64,000 nucleotides of DNA from NCBI GenBank assembly GCA_003290165.1, contig QNQO01007624.1, positions 1 to 64,000 of the forward strand. The letters are read 5' to 3'. Position 1 is the stretch's first letter. Each line of letters begins with the position of its first letter. The notes beneath the pieces are model-generated. The model was not told the DNA's origin. It worked only from the letters and a program-made list of their open reading frames with translations, and did no database searches. This DNA comes from Berberis thunbergii (lineage: Eukaryota > Streptophyta > Magnoliopsida > Ranunculales > Berberidaceae). This document shows positions 47,001 through 57,568 of this stretch, one piece after another. Made by a program: the position numbers and the translations under genes.

Positions 47001-49624
47001 CAATGATCTTTTCTTATTATATCAACACCTATTCATTTAAGGCAACAAGGCTCCTTCAATAGTTGCTTCTTCGCCTCCCAAGAAAAGAAAGATTCTGATG
47101 TAGCGAACAAGATAGGGCAATGATTCTCATTTCTCATAGAAAGATCAATTTAAAATTTTTAAGTTAGAACAAAAATGTTGATCTCGCCAAGACAGTGTAT
47201 AAACTGTTCAAAAGATAAATAAATGAGAAAATCTATTCGAGACATTTTCTATTCAACAGTGACTGATAGTATCACAGTCAGGAGTTTATCCTTGCCGGGA
47301 TCAATTTGTTGGATAATTGATTTAAGCTCAAAATCTCACAACTTCGTGGGCAGTTAAATGGGGATCGAGACACTATTAATCAAGAATCTATCCAACTTAC
47401 ACAACATTGATTACTAGTCCAAGTAAAACCAACTCCAGATAGGCAAATCAGTTGACTCATACTCAACAAAAAATCGTGCATATGCTCGTGCTCAAAACTA
47501 CGCTATTATTTCTCATTAATTAAGTTAACCACGTTAAAGCTGCCACCCAAAATCCATGGAAGTTGCCACATCCCATTAACATTGCTTAGTTGTTGTGCCT
47601 GCTTTAATTCAGTGCAGAAACCAGTAGCCACCCATCTAAATTCACGTGCCCACTTCTACAAAGAACAAAAACAACAATAAAAAAAAATAAAAAATAAAAA
47701 AGTGTCATCTAAGTCATCCTCCATATATCATCCAACAGATGGAATAAATTTCCAACCCACATCCTTCTACACCCAAATATTTGATAATCCCTCATACCGA
47801 CCCTTGGAACTTGGCTTCACACAAAAAACCACTGAAGGGTTCCATCTCCTCACATGGACACACAGGAATCACATTTTTTTTCATGAGAAACTTAGGAAAC
47901 TTTAGACCACTGACAACTAATTCAAATGGCACAAAAAATGTCAATGGGGCCCCCACCAACAGATCCCTTCTCCTGCTATAGGTAAGAACGATCTGAATAA
48001 TCAATGAATAAAATAATATATGAATGATAAATGAAATATGGAAATTAATCAAACCACATTGAAATCAAATGGTAGAGTGAGCCTTGTGTTTACACAATTT
48101 CCTTAAGATAGATATGTCCCCGCTATGGTGCTTACGGTGTCTATCTCCAGAGATACAATGCTCTAAATCGACTGATGCAACAATAAAGCCAATCTGTCTG
48201 GCAAACAAATTTTGTGTCTGTACTGTCTTGTAAAACTTGGTGAAATCAAAAGACTCTCAAAGAGTCAAAGGTAATGTGTGCCATCAACGTCTTTCAATGG
48301 AGGATCCCAAGATGTAAAGGATGAAGAGCATCATAGGATGGACAATGTGACTCTCGAATACCTAACTTTTATATTAATATTTTTTGGAAGGTTAAAATAT
48401 ACCTCTTTGTGCACAACTTGAGTAAGAAAGCCCAATAAAAGGCTCTAAACCCAATAAAAGGCCCTAAACAAATGACCAAAAATCCAACTGTTAGTGGTTT
48501 TAAACAATCAAATATATTGGCTTTGGTGTTTCCCTAAAGTCACATGCATAATCGGTTTCAAACCAGATTTCCCAACATTACAGATCAGGAAAGAAAATAT
48601 ACTTTCGATGGGACTGAAAAGAAGTAGGAGATTCTTATGGAGGACGTTCTGCTTTTGTTTTGAATTTCATTTTTTTTTTTTTTTGTAATAAGCTAGATTC
48701 TATAAATTGTTACATACTGTGATTGGAGAAAGGCTATTGGGATTCCAAATTGTAAGAGTGCTCTTGCTTTCCCTCTAGTAAGGGATAGGAAACCCCTTGC
48801 TTTGAGGGATTTAAGAAAACTGATGCATCTCAATTATGGATCAAAGGGAAAATTCTGAGAGGCTACCTTTAATCAATACTCATTTGACACTTATTTAATT
48901 TAGTATAGGATCAGAAAGTATGTAGTTTGTGTTTGAATTGTAAGACCTAATATGAGACACGGAATGACAGGGGGTTGTCTAATTATAACCTAACCCCACA
49001 TCTGAAGACCTTAGCTTTCAAATTCAATCATCCCATCACATACATTATCCATCATCTGAAGACAACAATTGAAAATAAAAATAAAAATGCAACCTTGAAT
49101 TTGTGCATTTAAAAAAAAAAAAAAAAAAAAAAAAATTCAATCATCAGATCACATACATTTATTATCATCCGAAATGACAATCAATTGGAAATCAATAAAA
49201 GAGTTCAATCATCACATCACATACATTTCATTTTCATCAGAAACGACAATGAATTAGACACCCAAAGGCACAAAACCCCCAAAATAAAAACTTAAACGGT
49301 GTGGGGAATGATTCTCACCTCGGTCCCAAGATAGCCTCTAATGAGCCTCTGAACATAATCAATCACAGCTCTCCTGCTCTGCTCCGAAACCTTAGTCGGT
49401 TGAATCTTGCATATTATGTCATGAGTGGTTCTCTCAGCCGCCACCCAACACTCTTTAGTAATTGCTAATGGACTCGGATTAGGCGGCACCGATGATTGCA
49501 AGACAAAGCGGGTAGCGCTACTTTCTTCAATTGAAGTTGAAGAAGAAGAAGAAGAAGAAGCAAAGCCGTCCAACTGCGGCTGTTGCTGCTGTTGAGTCTT
49601 CCACATTGCTTGAAAGTCGCCCAT
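29009..49624 (-). CDS. Nucleotidyltransferase, PAP/OAS1 substrate-binding domain family (9 exons)
   Basis: Related to plant non-canonical poly(A)/nucleotidyl transferases; the substrate is unknown. Exons, minus strand: 49624-49319, 46392-46207, 36568-36476, 33243-33061, 32974-32873, 32792-32613, 30965-29738, 29605-29178, 29096-29009, all with GT-AG introns. Exon 1 has a Gln/Ser-rich N-terminus, then AERTTHDIICKIQPTKVSE and DYVQRLIRGYLG. Exon 2 has the catalytic FGS and DGDIDL (Asp119, Asp121). Exon 3 adds the third Asp in IVVDISFNQLGG (Asp178). Exon 4 (KRSIILIKAWCYYES, HGLISTYALEALIL) is the substrate-binding domain. Exons 7-8 encode a ~550-aa disordered Ser/Gly/Asn-rich tail, and exon 9 ends with SYHLKNDADFPPL. 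Phases agree except for single-base losses in T runs at 32959-32962 (exon 5) and 30958-30961 (exon 7), which shift the frame. With those two losses discounted the lengths total 932 codons including stop. Introns 1, 2, 3 and 6 are 2.9, 9.6, 3.2 and 1.6 kb. Confidence 0.88.
33455..33626 (-). repeat. 3' LTR of the copia-type element (short form)
   Basis: A 172-bp LTR, shorter than its partner. It shares the TGATGGATATAGG start, the AATATTAGAATATTAATGATTA-type AT block, the CCCTAATT-rich middle and the CAAATTTCCTGTCA end, but lacks about 290 bp present in the 5' LTR. Confidence 0.75.
35107..35118 (-). other. Primer-binding site of the copia-type element
   Basis: Minus strand TGGTATCATAGC, two changes at most from the TGGTATCAGAGC used by tRNA-iMet-primed Ty1/copia elements, four bases inside the 5' LTR. 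Confidence 0.75.
35123..35583 (-). repeat. 5' LTR of the copia-type element with internal tandem duplication
   Basis: A 461-bp LTR. It contains two ~103-bp tandem copies starting TGTTTCGCTACCTAGGGTTC at about 35166 and 35269, each with CATAGGCAAAACCCT, ATAACACAATAAAATCA and TTTTCATTCTTCAATTCAACC. The duplication and extra A/C-rich sequence account for its length difference from the 3' LTR. Confidence 0.75.
36569..46206 (-). other. Intron 2 of the nucleotidyltransferase gene (9.6 kb)
   Basis: Mostly AT-rich, with no gene recognised. Visible items are a degenerate (AAT)n tract at about 41006-41115, and a short tandem repeat at ~40312-40400 (GGCGAGSTCTG and ATGARTCTAGGTTCTGG blocks). A MITE-like AACG/CGTT-rich block lies at ~40050-40590. 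A block at 44635-45320 contains TATAAAAG (44942-44949) and may be an old LTR. None was resolved to boundaries with confidence. Confidence 0.5.
47250..47665 (-). pseudogene. LINE-1 type retrotransposon relic (endonuclease region, in intron 1)
   Basis: The minus strand translates to a decayed L1 endonuclease: KWAREFRWVATGF, then MWQLPWILGGSFNVVN, where plant L1 elements have W-LGGDFN. After stops come SGVGFTWTSN and KLDRFLIN blocks in another frame, matching the FTWTN and RLDRFL motifs downstream of the active site. The catalytic Asp of GGDFN is Ser here. Stops and frameshifts make it non-functional. Upstream (47792-48052, minus) is an open stretch of unclear origin that may be the same element. 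Confidence 0.65.
49024..49257. repeat. Three ~65 bp repeats with an internal A24 run (intron 1)
   Basis: Copies begin near 49024, 49137 and 49204, each with TTCAATCATC, a TCACATACATT core and a GACAAY-AATT block. The first and second are separated by extra sequence that includes ~24 A (49111-49134). They lie just downstream of exon 1 in the nucleotidyltransferase gene. Confidence 0.75.
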
Positions 49625-50184
49625 GCAATCCACTCTCGAAAACCCACACACCCAAACAACCAGATAAAAATTTCCCAACCAAGCCACCCACCGACTGAAC
49701 ACTCTCTAACTCACTCACTCGCACTCACCTAGAGAAACCAAGAAAGCGCCTTGAATGGAATGGATCGAATTTGGGGTTGTTGGAGGATCGAAAAGAGGGT
49801 GTTTGAAGAAATGAATTTGGGGTTTTTTGGTTTTGGATTAGAAGGAAATAAATGAGAGAGAGAAAGAGAGAGAGACGAAAGAAACAAAAGAAAAAGAAAA
49901 CCAGCAAACAAACTTGGGTGGACTGGTGTGAAACAAGAAGGAAGAGGTATATCGATCCCGAAACCAAAAAAGATACGAGCTTTTACAACACCCACAAAAC
50001 CATCAACATCGCTTTACGAACAAAAAAAACCCGAACACTCGCTCGCTCTGCGTTCTTTTAAGTCCGCCGGGTCAACAACGAGAGACCAAGACCGAGAGAG
50101 AGAGATGAAGTGAATGAAAGAGAGAAGAAAGTGAGAAGAGAGAAAGGAAAAAAAAGGACCGAATTAAATTGAATACCAAACAAA
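49625..50184 (-). promoter_or_regulatory. 5' UTR and promoter region of the nucleotidyltransferase gene
   Basis: On the gene's strand this is strongly CT-rich, with (CT)n/(GA)n tracts at about 49853-49880 and 50092-50150. Such tracts are common in plant core promoters and leaders. No clear TATA box was identified, which fits a TATA-less, CT-rich promoter. The segmental repeat array begins at its far edge. Confidence 0.5.
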
Positions 50185-51377
50185 ATCTGGTTTTTGGGTT
50201 TTGGGGTTTTACTGGAAAACTTTGTCCCTTTTTTCCTCGTGCCTCTGCACGTGGCTTACTAACTTCTTCTGTCTCCAGCCCGAATGAACAACCCTGCCCT
50301 CATCTTACTTCTTACTCACTTAGCTCCTTTCCTATGCTCTGCCACTTACCCTCTTATCTAGCCTCATGACCTTGAAAACTCCTCTATGCCTAGGCCTAGG
50401 GATGATAACAACACATTCTGACGACGCCTCCAGATGTACATACAACACATTACATTAGGTTGTCTTTGCACAAAACTTGGCTCATTCCTCCACTCTCAAA
50501 ATCATGCCCGTCTAATTGTCGAGGAAAGCAGCGAGGGACTCCACAGGGGGAGGGAGAGCCGTCCATCCCTCCGAGATGCGCATTTGACTTTTCAATGCAC
50601 ACATTCCAAGGTTGAAAACGAGCATCTCGAAGGGAATTAATGGCTCCTCCTCCCCCCCTATGGGGTCCCTCGCTGCTTTCCTCGACAATTAGATTTTTTT
50701 CCAAAACATTCACTGCTCCTTAACTATCACAAACTAAATGATTATTCACAAGTTATCAACACTTTGACCCTTGGTCAACTTTTTGACGAGTTATTGATTA
50801 TGGGTCAATAATAACTTAAATTTAATTTTTGATATCTCATTGCTTTACCAAGAAATTATCTTTTTTTTTAAAGCCCCAATATTTGAATTGGTTTGACTCT
50901 TAAAAAATTATCAAACCTCTCAAAAAGTTAAAAAAAAAAAAAACGCTCCCACATTAACAGCTTATATAAAACGTACATGATGATTTCAACTAGTCAATTT
51001 TATTTATTTATTTTGTCCTTGCCATTTTATAATATTTAAAGGTATTTTTTCTTGCATCAAATACTTTTTTATGTGACATATTTGCCTTGCAATATACCAA
51101 AGTTGTCTTTTACATTAAGTATTTTAAAATATACCAGATTATATTTATCCTAGTCATCACATTTTACAACATATCGAATGTGTTATTTCTAATCATCCAA
51201 TAAAATGGACCAGCGAGGATCAAACCGTTGGACTATGATATCATCTGTCACAACATCTGTTGTTGAGCCGAAGAGGTATCGGTCCACACTTAAGAAACAT
51301 CACCAGGCAGTTGCTTAAACGTGTGGGAGGCCAATTGAAGCGACCATCAGCCCTCATTGAATTAGGCGTCTTTCTTA
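50185..51377 (+). repeat. Segmental repeat A, copy 1
   Basis: Matches 56585-57568 in direct orientation. Shared landmarks are ACTGGAAAACTTTGTCCC, TTATCTAGCCTCAT, AACACATTAGGTTGTC, CTCATTCCTCCACT, ACTGCTCCTTAACT and GCCCTCATTGAA. This copy alone carries the hairpin element at 50511-50693. No protein-coding gene was seen. Confidence 0.8.
50511..50693. mobile_element. GC-rich hairpin MITE of the TGTCGAGG family (copy 2)
   Basis: The terminal inverted repeat TCTAATTGTCGAGGAAAGCA continues through GCGAGGGAC and GGGGGAGG. Arms are ~75 bp and imperfect around a ~25-nt centre, and end in GAGATG as in copy 1 at 22855-23044. Flanking sequences CAAAATCAT (left) and CAAAACATT (right) look like an imperfect 9-bp target duplication placed a few bases outside the recognisable TIR. 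The paralogous segment near 56875-56890 lacks the element entirely, giving an empty site. Confidence 0.85.
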
Positions 51378-52925
51378 TTAAGGAAAGTTAATAATATATG
51401 GAGCAGTAAGGTATTCAGTTTCTTTTATGACTAATAATATTAAGAATCGTTTACTTGGAAATAGGCTGGTATTATAGAAGGTTTGCATTTGATTTTATTA
51501 AAAGTAGGAAATGCATATTATCTACCTATCATACCAAATATTAATGTTTCGCCATTATCAAGTTTCATAAGAGATGAATGTTAATATCCATTTCTCTTTG
51601 TGCATCCTTTTTCAACTTTTAAGTTGACACGTGGATAAACATTTCTGAGTTTTTTTTAAGCCTCTTCTCAATTTTTTTTCACTTATTTAATTAACTTTTC
51701 CTATATTGCCCTAGTGAAATCAATTGTCTTTTCCCCTAAATTGGCAAACATGTTGACAAAAATTAATTTTTGATAAAAGAAAACCTGATCTTATCCACTA
51801 TGCATTTCCTCATTCAATAATATCTCTTTGACTTTCTTTTTCGCCGGACCTTGCTTAGGGGATCCTTCATTGAGTGTGTCAATGAAGGATGGGGGTTAAG
51901 ATAGACAGGAAAAAAATGCTAAAAAATATTTGCATCAAATGTATTGGTTCATAGAAATTTTACTTTCATTTTTTTTTCTAATTTTTGTAGCTCCAGTTTT
52001 CATTACTTTTTTTAAAGCTACTTAATATCATTTTAATTTTAGACATTGCATTTAGATTAACTAGAGCTTAGTTTCAACTTTAGTTTTGCAAAAAAAATTT
52101 AGCATTATTATTAATTCTATTAGAGTGTCTAAACCACCACCCTTTATTGGCGCACACAATGGATGAACACCTAGGTCTATGGAGAATAAAGTTTAACATA
52201 TATTAAGGAAGAGATGTTGAGTGGATAAGATCAATTTTTACTTATTTATTTATTAGCCTAGCGGCTCTAGCCCCTTTTTTCCATGGCTTTGTATCATGCA
52301 ATTTGCAAGATGGTGCTCCAACCTGCTTATTGGGTGCAATTATCATCACACCTAAGACAATCGTTTGCATCAAAAGAGGGAAGACCTATGCCCCTTGCAC
52401 ACACTAGTAAATTGCATAAAACAAATTAAAACCAAAGAAGGAGAAGGAGCGCCAAATCAAAAGAAATATAGTTGAGCTCTTACGTAGGTTATCTACAAGT
52501 GGATAAGATCGAGTGTTTTTTATTATTATTTTTGTCTACGTGTTTGCCAATTGAGAGAAGAAGATAAGTGATTTTACTAGGACAATTGGGCAGTATAGGA
52601 GAAATAATTTAAAAAGAATGGAGAAAATGTAAAGAAAACAAACTCATAAATGTTTGTCCACGTGTCAACTTCAGAAGGGAAAATTTTGAAAGAGAATGCA
52701 CAAAACAAAATGAATTAACATTCATCTCTTATTTAAACTTGATAATGAGGAAAACATCAGTATTTGGTATGATTACTAGATAGTATACATTTTCCACTTT
52801 TTAAGAAAATCAAATATAAACCTATTATAATATTAGTCTATTTCTAGACAAATTATTCTTAATATTATCAATTGTAAAGAAATTGGAATACCTCATTGCT
52901 ACATACATTATCAACTTTTTCTTAA
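51378..52925. mobile_element. Long-TIR element, copy 1 (~1.55 kb)
   Basis: The inverted arms are ~400 bp (51378-~51800 and ~52505-52925). Mirrored blocks include ACACGTGGA(T/C)AAACATTT, TGCACAAA, AACATTCATCTCTTAT, CCAAATAYTRATGTTT and CTATAATA. The middle holds a CATGGCTTTGTATCATGCAA segment found in all repeat units here. No transposase is present. Probably Mutator-like or foldback; no target duplication was defined. Confidence 0.7.
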
Positions 52926-54130
52926 ATTGTAGTTTCGCACATATGAACTTAAGTTGCAGTCTCTCCCATATGAACAAACTCATGAACGTGACATAATCTA
53001 CTTAAATGACCAACTTATTTGGTAATTTTCAATAATTTGTAAATTCACAATTGAAATGTTTATCCTTGTGTGACTCAACTTGCATCATCTTGTAAAACCA
53101 ATAAAGCTCAAAAAATTGCTAATAAGAAATTTTTATATATTGAGAAAAGTAAGGATCTCATATAGCACAAACATACTATGATAGAATTTGTCATATCACT
53201 ACTGCTAATTTTGTCTCACGCCACTTTTATAATTATTGACAAGAAATTTTAAGCAAATCGTAATAACATTTGCTTGTATAGAATATAAACATGAATTCTA
53301 CTTTAAGGCTAAGAAGGATTAAGCAAAAGATATTAAATTCTCACTAAAATATAAACCCAACAACTCATAGAGAACTAATGGCAACTCATAAACAAAATGA
53401 GCAAATAAACAACCTAGATATATAAAATTTAAGACAAATTTGATCTTTATTGTTCAAAATTTTGATTACAAGTACCACAATATTCACCAAGTACTGTGTA
53501 ACACCACTAGTCAAGTTTTCTACTTTTCTGTCAACACTCACCCTCAAACTTTTACATCTAGTTTTCAATGTTTATTTCAAAACATGTATTAAATTTCAAG
53601 CCAATGGAGTACTAGCTCAACTAGTACACTTGTGGCGGATGGTATTCCAAGTCCAAAGTTCGAACATTGTCAGAGACGTTTAATGGTTATGGAATCCAAT
53701 AAAAACATTGCTCGCCTTTAAAAAATAATGTATCACATTTCAAAAATGGGATCTCACCATAGTAGCTTATATCCCTAAACCTAATGTTTATTAAAGCTAA
53801 AACACAATTTTCTTTTGTGTAAATGTAATTAGAAGTTGTCTTATCTAAGATTTCTTCAAACACCATCCTACAACTACCATCCTTAAGTCAATGTTATCCT
53901 GTGCCTAATTTCCAGATAAAACTGATAGGTTTCACTCAATTCTCAATTCTAACTTATTTTTTTACTATCTAATTTGGCAGTTGTCGTCTTGTCATTTCAT
54001 TGGCTCCAAGTTATTCTTTTTTTCACAAATCAAATAAACATTTTCAAAACAGTAATCAAAAGCAAAAATTAGATTAGCATTACACTAGAGTATTCATTTG
54101 AGCCATTGTGAGTTACTTAGGCCTCATTTG
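52926..54130 (+). repeat. Segmental repeat B, copy 1
   Basis: Direct match to 54869-56370 and, over its first part, to 59058-59430. Shared text includes TTGGTAATTTTCAATAA, ATTGACAAGAAATTTTAAGC and AACAACCTAGATAT. It contains SINE copy 1. Together with the preceding element it forms unit 1 of the array. Confidence 0.8.
53600..53729 (+). mobile_element. tRNA-derived SINE, copy 1
   Basis: Same element as at 55553-55680, with box A-like TAGCTCAACTAGTA and box B-like AGTTCGAACAT, ending GCTCGCCTTTAAAAAATAAT. Flanks GTATTAAATTTCAA and GTATCACATTTCAA are a diverged 14-bp target duplication. Its shared position in both segments shows it inserted before they duplicated. Confidence 0.8.
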
Positions 54131-54418
54131 GTCCTAAAAAATGTAAATCAACCAATGGCCCAAAGGCCTTGTCCATCCCAAAGCCTAGTGGCTCCAACCC
54201 ATTGTTATTGACTTTGTATCATGCAATTTGCAAAATGGTGGCGCGACCTTGTTTGTTGGGTGCAACTATCATCACTCCTAAAACACTTATTCTCATTAAG
54301 AAGGAAGACCCACGCCAATTAGCAAGTGCATAAAAAAATAAAAAATTAGTACCAAATATGGAGTGCCAAATCATAAATAAAGAGATAGTAGAGTTGAGTC
54401 AACACAAGTAGTTTAAGT

Positions 54419-54465
<47 letters not shown>

Positions 54466-54466
54466 T
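54419..54466. repeat. (ATT)n microsatellite, about 15 units
   Basis: An uninterrupted ATT run inside repeat unit 2. The paralogous position in unit 1 (about 52515-52530) has only TTTTTATTATTATTTTT, so the tract expanded after duplication. Confidence 0.9.
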
Positions 54467-55552
54467 TGTCTATGTTTTTTTTACCATTTGAGGGAAGAAG
54501 ATAATTGATTTTACCAGGGCAATTGGACATTATAGGAAAAATATAAATAAGCAAAAAAATGGAGAAAAGGTAAAGAAAACAAACTCTTAAATGTTTTTCC
54601 ATGTTCAACTTAAGAAGGAAAAACAAAGTTGAAAGTGAAAGCGCAAAACAAAATGGATTAGCATTCATATCTTATGAAAACTTGGTATTGGAGAAAGCAT
54701 CAATATTTGGTACGATAACTAGATAGTATACATTTTCGACTTTTTAAGAAAATCAGATATAAACCTCCTATAATATCAGTCCATTTCCAAGCAAACTATT
54801 CTTAATATGATCAATCGTAAAAGAAATTAGAATACCTCACTGCTACATATATTATCAACTTTTCTCAAGTTGTAGGCACATATGAACTTAAGTTGCAATC
54901 TCTCACATATGAACAAATTCATGAATGTGACATAATCTACTAAATTGACCAACTTATTTGGTAATTTTCAATAAGTTGTAAGTTCACAATTAAAATATTT
55001 ATCCTTATGTGACTCAGCTTGCATCATCCGTAAGGCCAATACAACTCAACAAATTGCTAATAATAATTTCCTATATATTGTCGAAAGTAAGGATCCCATA
55101 TAGCACCAACGTACTATGATAGAAATCTGCCATATCACTGCTGCTAATTTAGTCTCTCGCTATATTTATGATTATTGACAAGAAATTTTAAGCAAAGCCT
55201 ATTGATATTTGCTTGCACAAAATATAAATATGAATTTTACTTTAAGGCTCAGAAGAATTAAGCAAAAGATATTAAAGTCTCACGAATATATGAACCCAAC
55301 AACTCATAGACAACTCATAAACAAAGTGAGCAAATAAACAACCTAGATATTGAAAATTTAAGAAAATTTTGATCTTTTTCTGTTCATAAGTTTGGTTACA
55401 AATACCACAATATTCACCGAACTATCAAGACTATAAACGACAATTCTATAATTACTGTGTAACACCAATAGTCAAGGTTTGTTTCAACACTGACCCTCAA
55501 ACTTTTACATCTAGCTTTCAAAGTTTGTTTCAAAACATGTATCACATTTCAA

Positions 55553-55680
55553 GCCAATGGGATACTAGCTTAGCTAGTAGACTTGTGGTAGATGGTATTA
55601 CAATTCCAAGGTTCGAACCTCGCCGGATGCGTTTAATGGTTATGAAATTCATTTAAAACCTTGCTCGCCTTTAAAAAAAA
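55553..55680 (+). mobile_element. tRNA-derived SINE, copy 2, with perfect 14-bp TSD
   Basis: A 128-bp body with pol III-type promoter boxes: box A-like TAGCTTAGCTAGTAG near the start and box B GGTTCGAACCT at 55610-55620, ending CTTGCTCGCCTTTAAAAAAAA. Perfect target duplications GTATCACATTTCAA lie at 55539-55552 and 55681-55694. It is not a tRNA gene: the cloverleaf is incomplete and it has a 3' extension with an A tail. Confidence 0.88.
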
Positions 55681-56370
55681 GTATCACATTTCAAAAATGA
55701 GATATTCACCATAATAGCTGATATCTTTAAACCCAATGTTTATTATAGCTAAAACACAATTTTCTTTTGTGTAAATGCAATTAGAAGTTGTCTTTTCTAA
55801 GATATATTCAAACACCAGTCTATGATTTTTTGAGACTAAAATATGTTCAAATCAAGTGGCAAATGCTACAAATAAAGAAAAATTATAACCTATATTGATC
55901 GGCCACATAACAAAATGAGGAAAGTTAGTTTAAGAAAAGAAAAGAAAATAAGCGGACAAGGATTCAACAAGATGTCATGTGAAGGCCCATAATGATAAAC
56001 CAAAAAATGTATAAAGTTCATAAAAGTAAATCTTAGTTTTTTTTTTTTTAATCTATGACTAAAGAAGACAACTGAAAAAATAAGTCAAAATTTCCCCAAG
56101 TTTCTAATAGGATTGTGTCGAGGTTACCCATGGAGTTGGCACAATTATATAAATTTTAGACGCTACAAAAACTAATAAGGTTCACTCTGACTTTCGATTC
56201 TAACTCATTTTTGCACTATCTGATGTGGCAGTCGTTGTCTAGTCATTTCATTGGCTCTAAGTTATTGATTTTTTCACAAATCAATTACACATTTTCAAAG
56301 CAGTAATTGAAAGCAAGAATTAGATTAGCATTATAGTAGTATTCCATTAGGCCATTGTGAGTTACATGGG

Positions 56371-57568
56371 CCTCATTTGGTTCTAAAAAACTTAAATCAA
56401 TCAATGGCCCAAAGGCCTTTTCCACAGCAAACCCTAGTGGCGCTAACCCCTAGTTCCTTGACTTCGTATCATGCAATTTGCAAGATGGTGGTGCGACCTT
56501 GTTTATTGGGTGCAACTATCATCATTCCTAAACCGCTTATTTGCATTGAAAGAAGGAAGACCCATGCTAATTAGCAATTGCAAGATCTGGTTTTCAGGTT
56601 TTACTGGAAAACTTTGTCCCTTTTTTCCTCATGTTTGTGCATGTGGCTTACCAACTTCTTTTGTCTCCAACAAGAATGAACAACCCTTTGATTAGTTCTT
56701 ACTAACTACCTCGTTTCCTCTGCTTCTACCACTTATTCTCTTATCTAGCCTCATACCCTTGAAAACTTCTCTAAACCTAGGGATGATAACAATGCATTCA
56801 GACGTCTGGAGATCTATAACACATTAGGTTGTCAACGCTATCCTTAAATGCAACTTGACTCATTCCTCCACTGTCAAATCATTGACTGCTCCTTAACTCT
56901 CACTAATTAAATGACCATTCACGAGTTATATACACTTTGATTGTTGGTCAACTATTTGTAGTTATTAATTATGGGTCAACTAATAACTTCATTGAATTTT
57001 TACTATCTCATTGTTTTATGAAGATATTATCATGTTTTTAAAAGCCCTAAATATTTAAATTTGGCTGACTCTTAAAAAATTATTCAAGGCTCACAAAAAC
57101 TTACAAGAAACACTCCCATGTTAACAGTTTAAGTAAAATGTACACGATTTTTCGTTTGGTCAATTTTTTTTTTTATAGATTTAAAAAAAAAATTATGTTT
57201 GTCTTTGCCATTTAATAATATTTAAAGTTATTCTTTTCTTGCATTGAATATTTTTTTCATGTTACATATTTGCCTTGCCCATTTATATAGTTTATAATAT
57301 ACCAAAGTTGTCTTTTACATTAAGTATTTTAAAATATGCCAAATTTATCCTAGTCCTCACAATTTACAATATATCGAATGCGTTATTTTCTAATCATCTA
57401 ATAAAATGGACCAGCGGGGATTAAAGCCTGTGATATCACCCGTTACGTCTAATGTTGAGCCGAAAAGTTCTCGGTCCACACTTAAGAAACATCCCCAGAC
57501 AGTTGCTTAAACCCATGGGACACCAATTGAATCGACTATCAGCCCTCATTGAACTAGGAGCCTTTCAT
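56371..57568 (+). repeat. Repeat unit 3: partial unit 2 start joined to segment A, copy 2
   Basis: From 56371 to ~56582 it repeats the start of unit 2 through the GTATCATGCAATTTGCAAGATGG segment. At ~56585 it switches to segment A (GATCTGG, then ACTGGAAAACTTTGTCCC). The switch point is a rearrangement junction. This copy of segment A lacks the hairpin MITE. Confidence 0.75.

Larger units (their letters stand above)
54131..56370 (+). repeat. Repeat unit 2 of the array (partial long-TIR element plus segment B)
   Basis: Starts with GGCCTCATTTGGTCCTAAAAAA, which recurs at ~56370 at the start of unit 3. It holds the middle and only the right arm (to ~54868) of the long-TIR element, then segment B with SINE copy 2. 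Extra DNA at about 55830-56150 is absent from unit 1, an insertion of unknown type. Confidence 0.7.

Noticed and set aside
53600..55680. Two tRNA-like sequences as tRNA genes
   Set aside because: Both have boxes A and B but lack a full cloverleaf, carry a 3' extension with an A tail, and are flanked by 14-bp target duplications, so they are SINEs.
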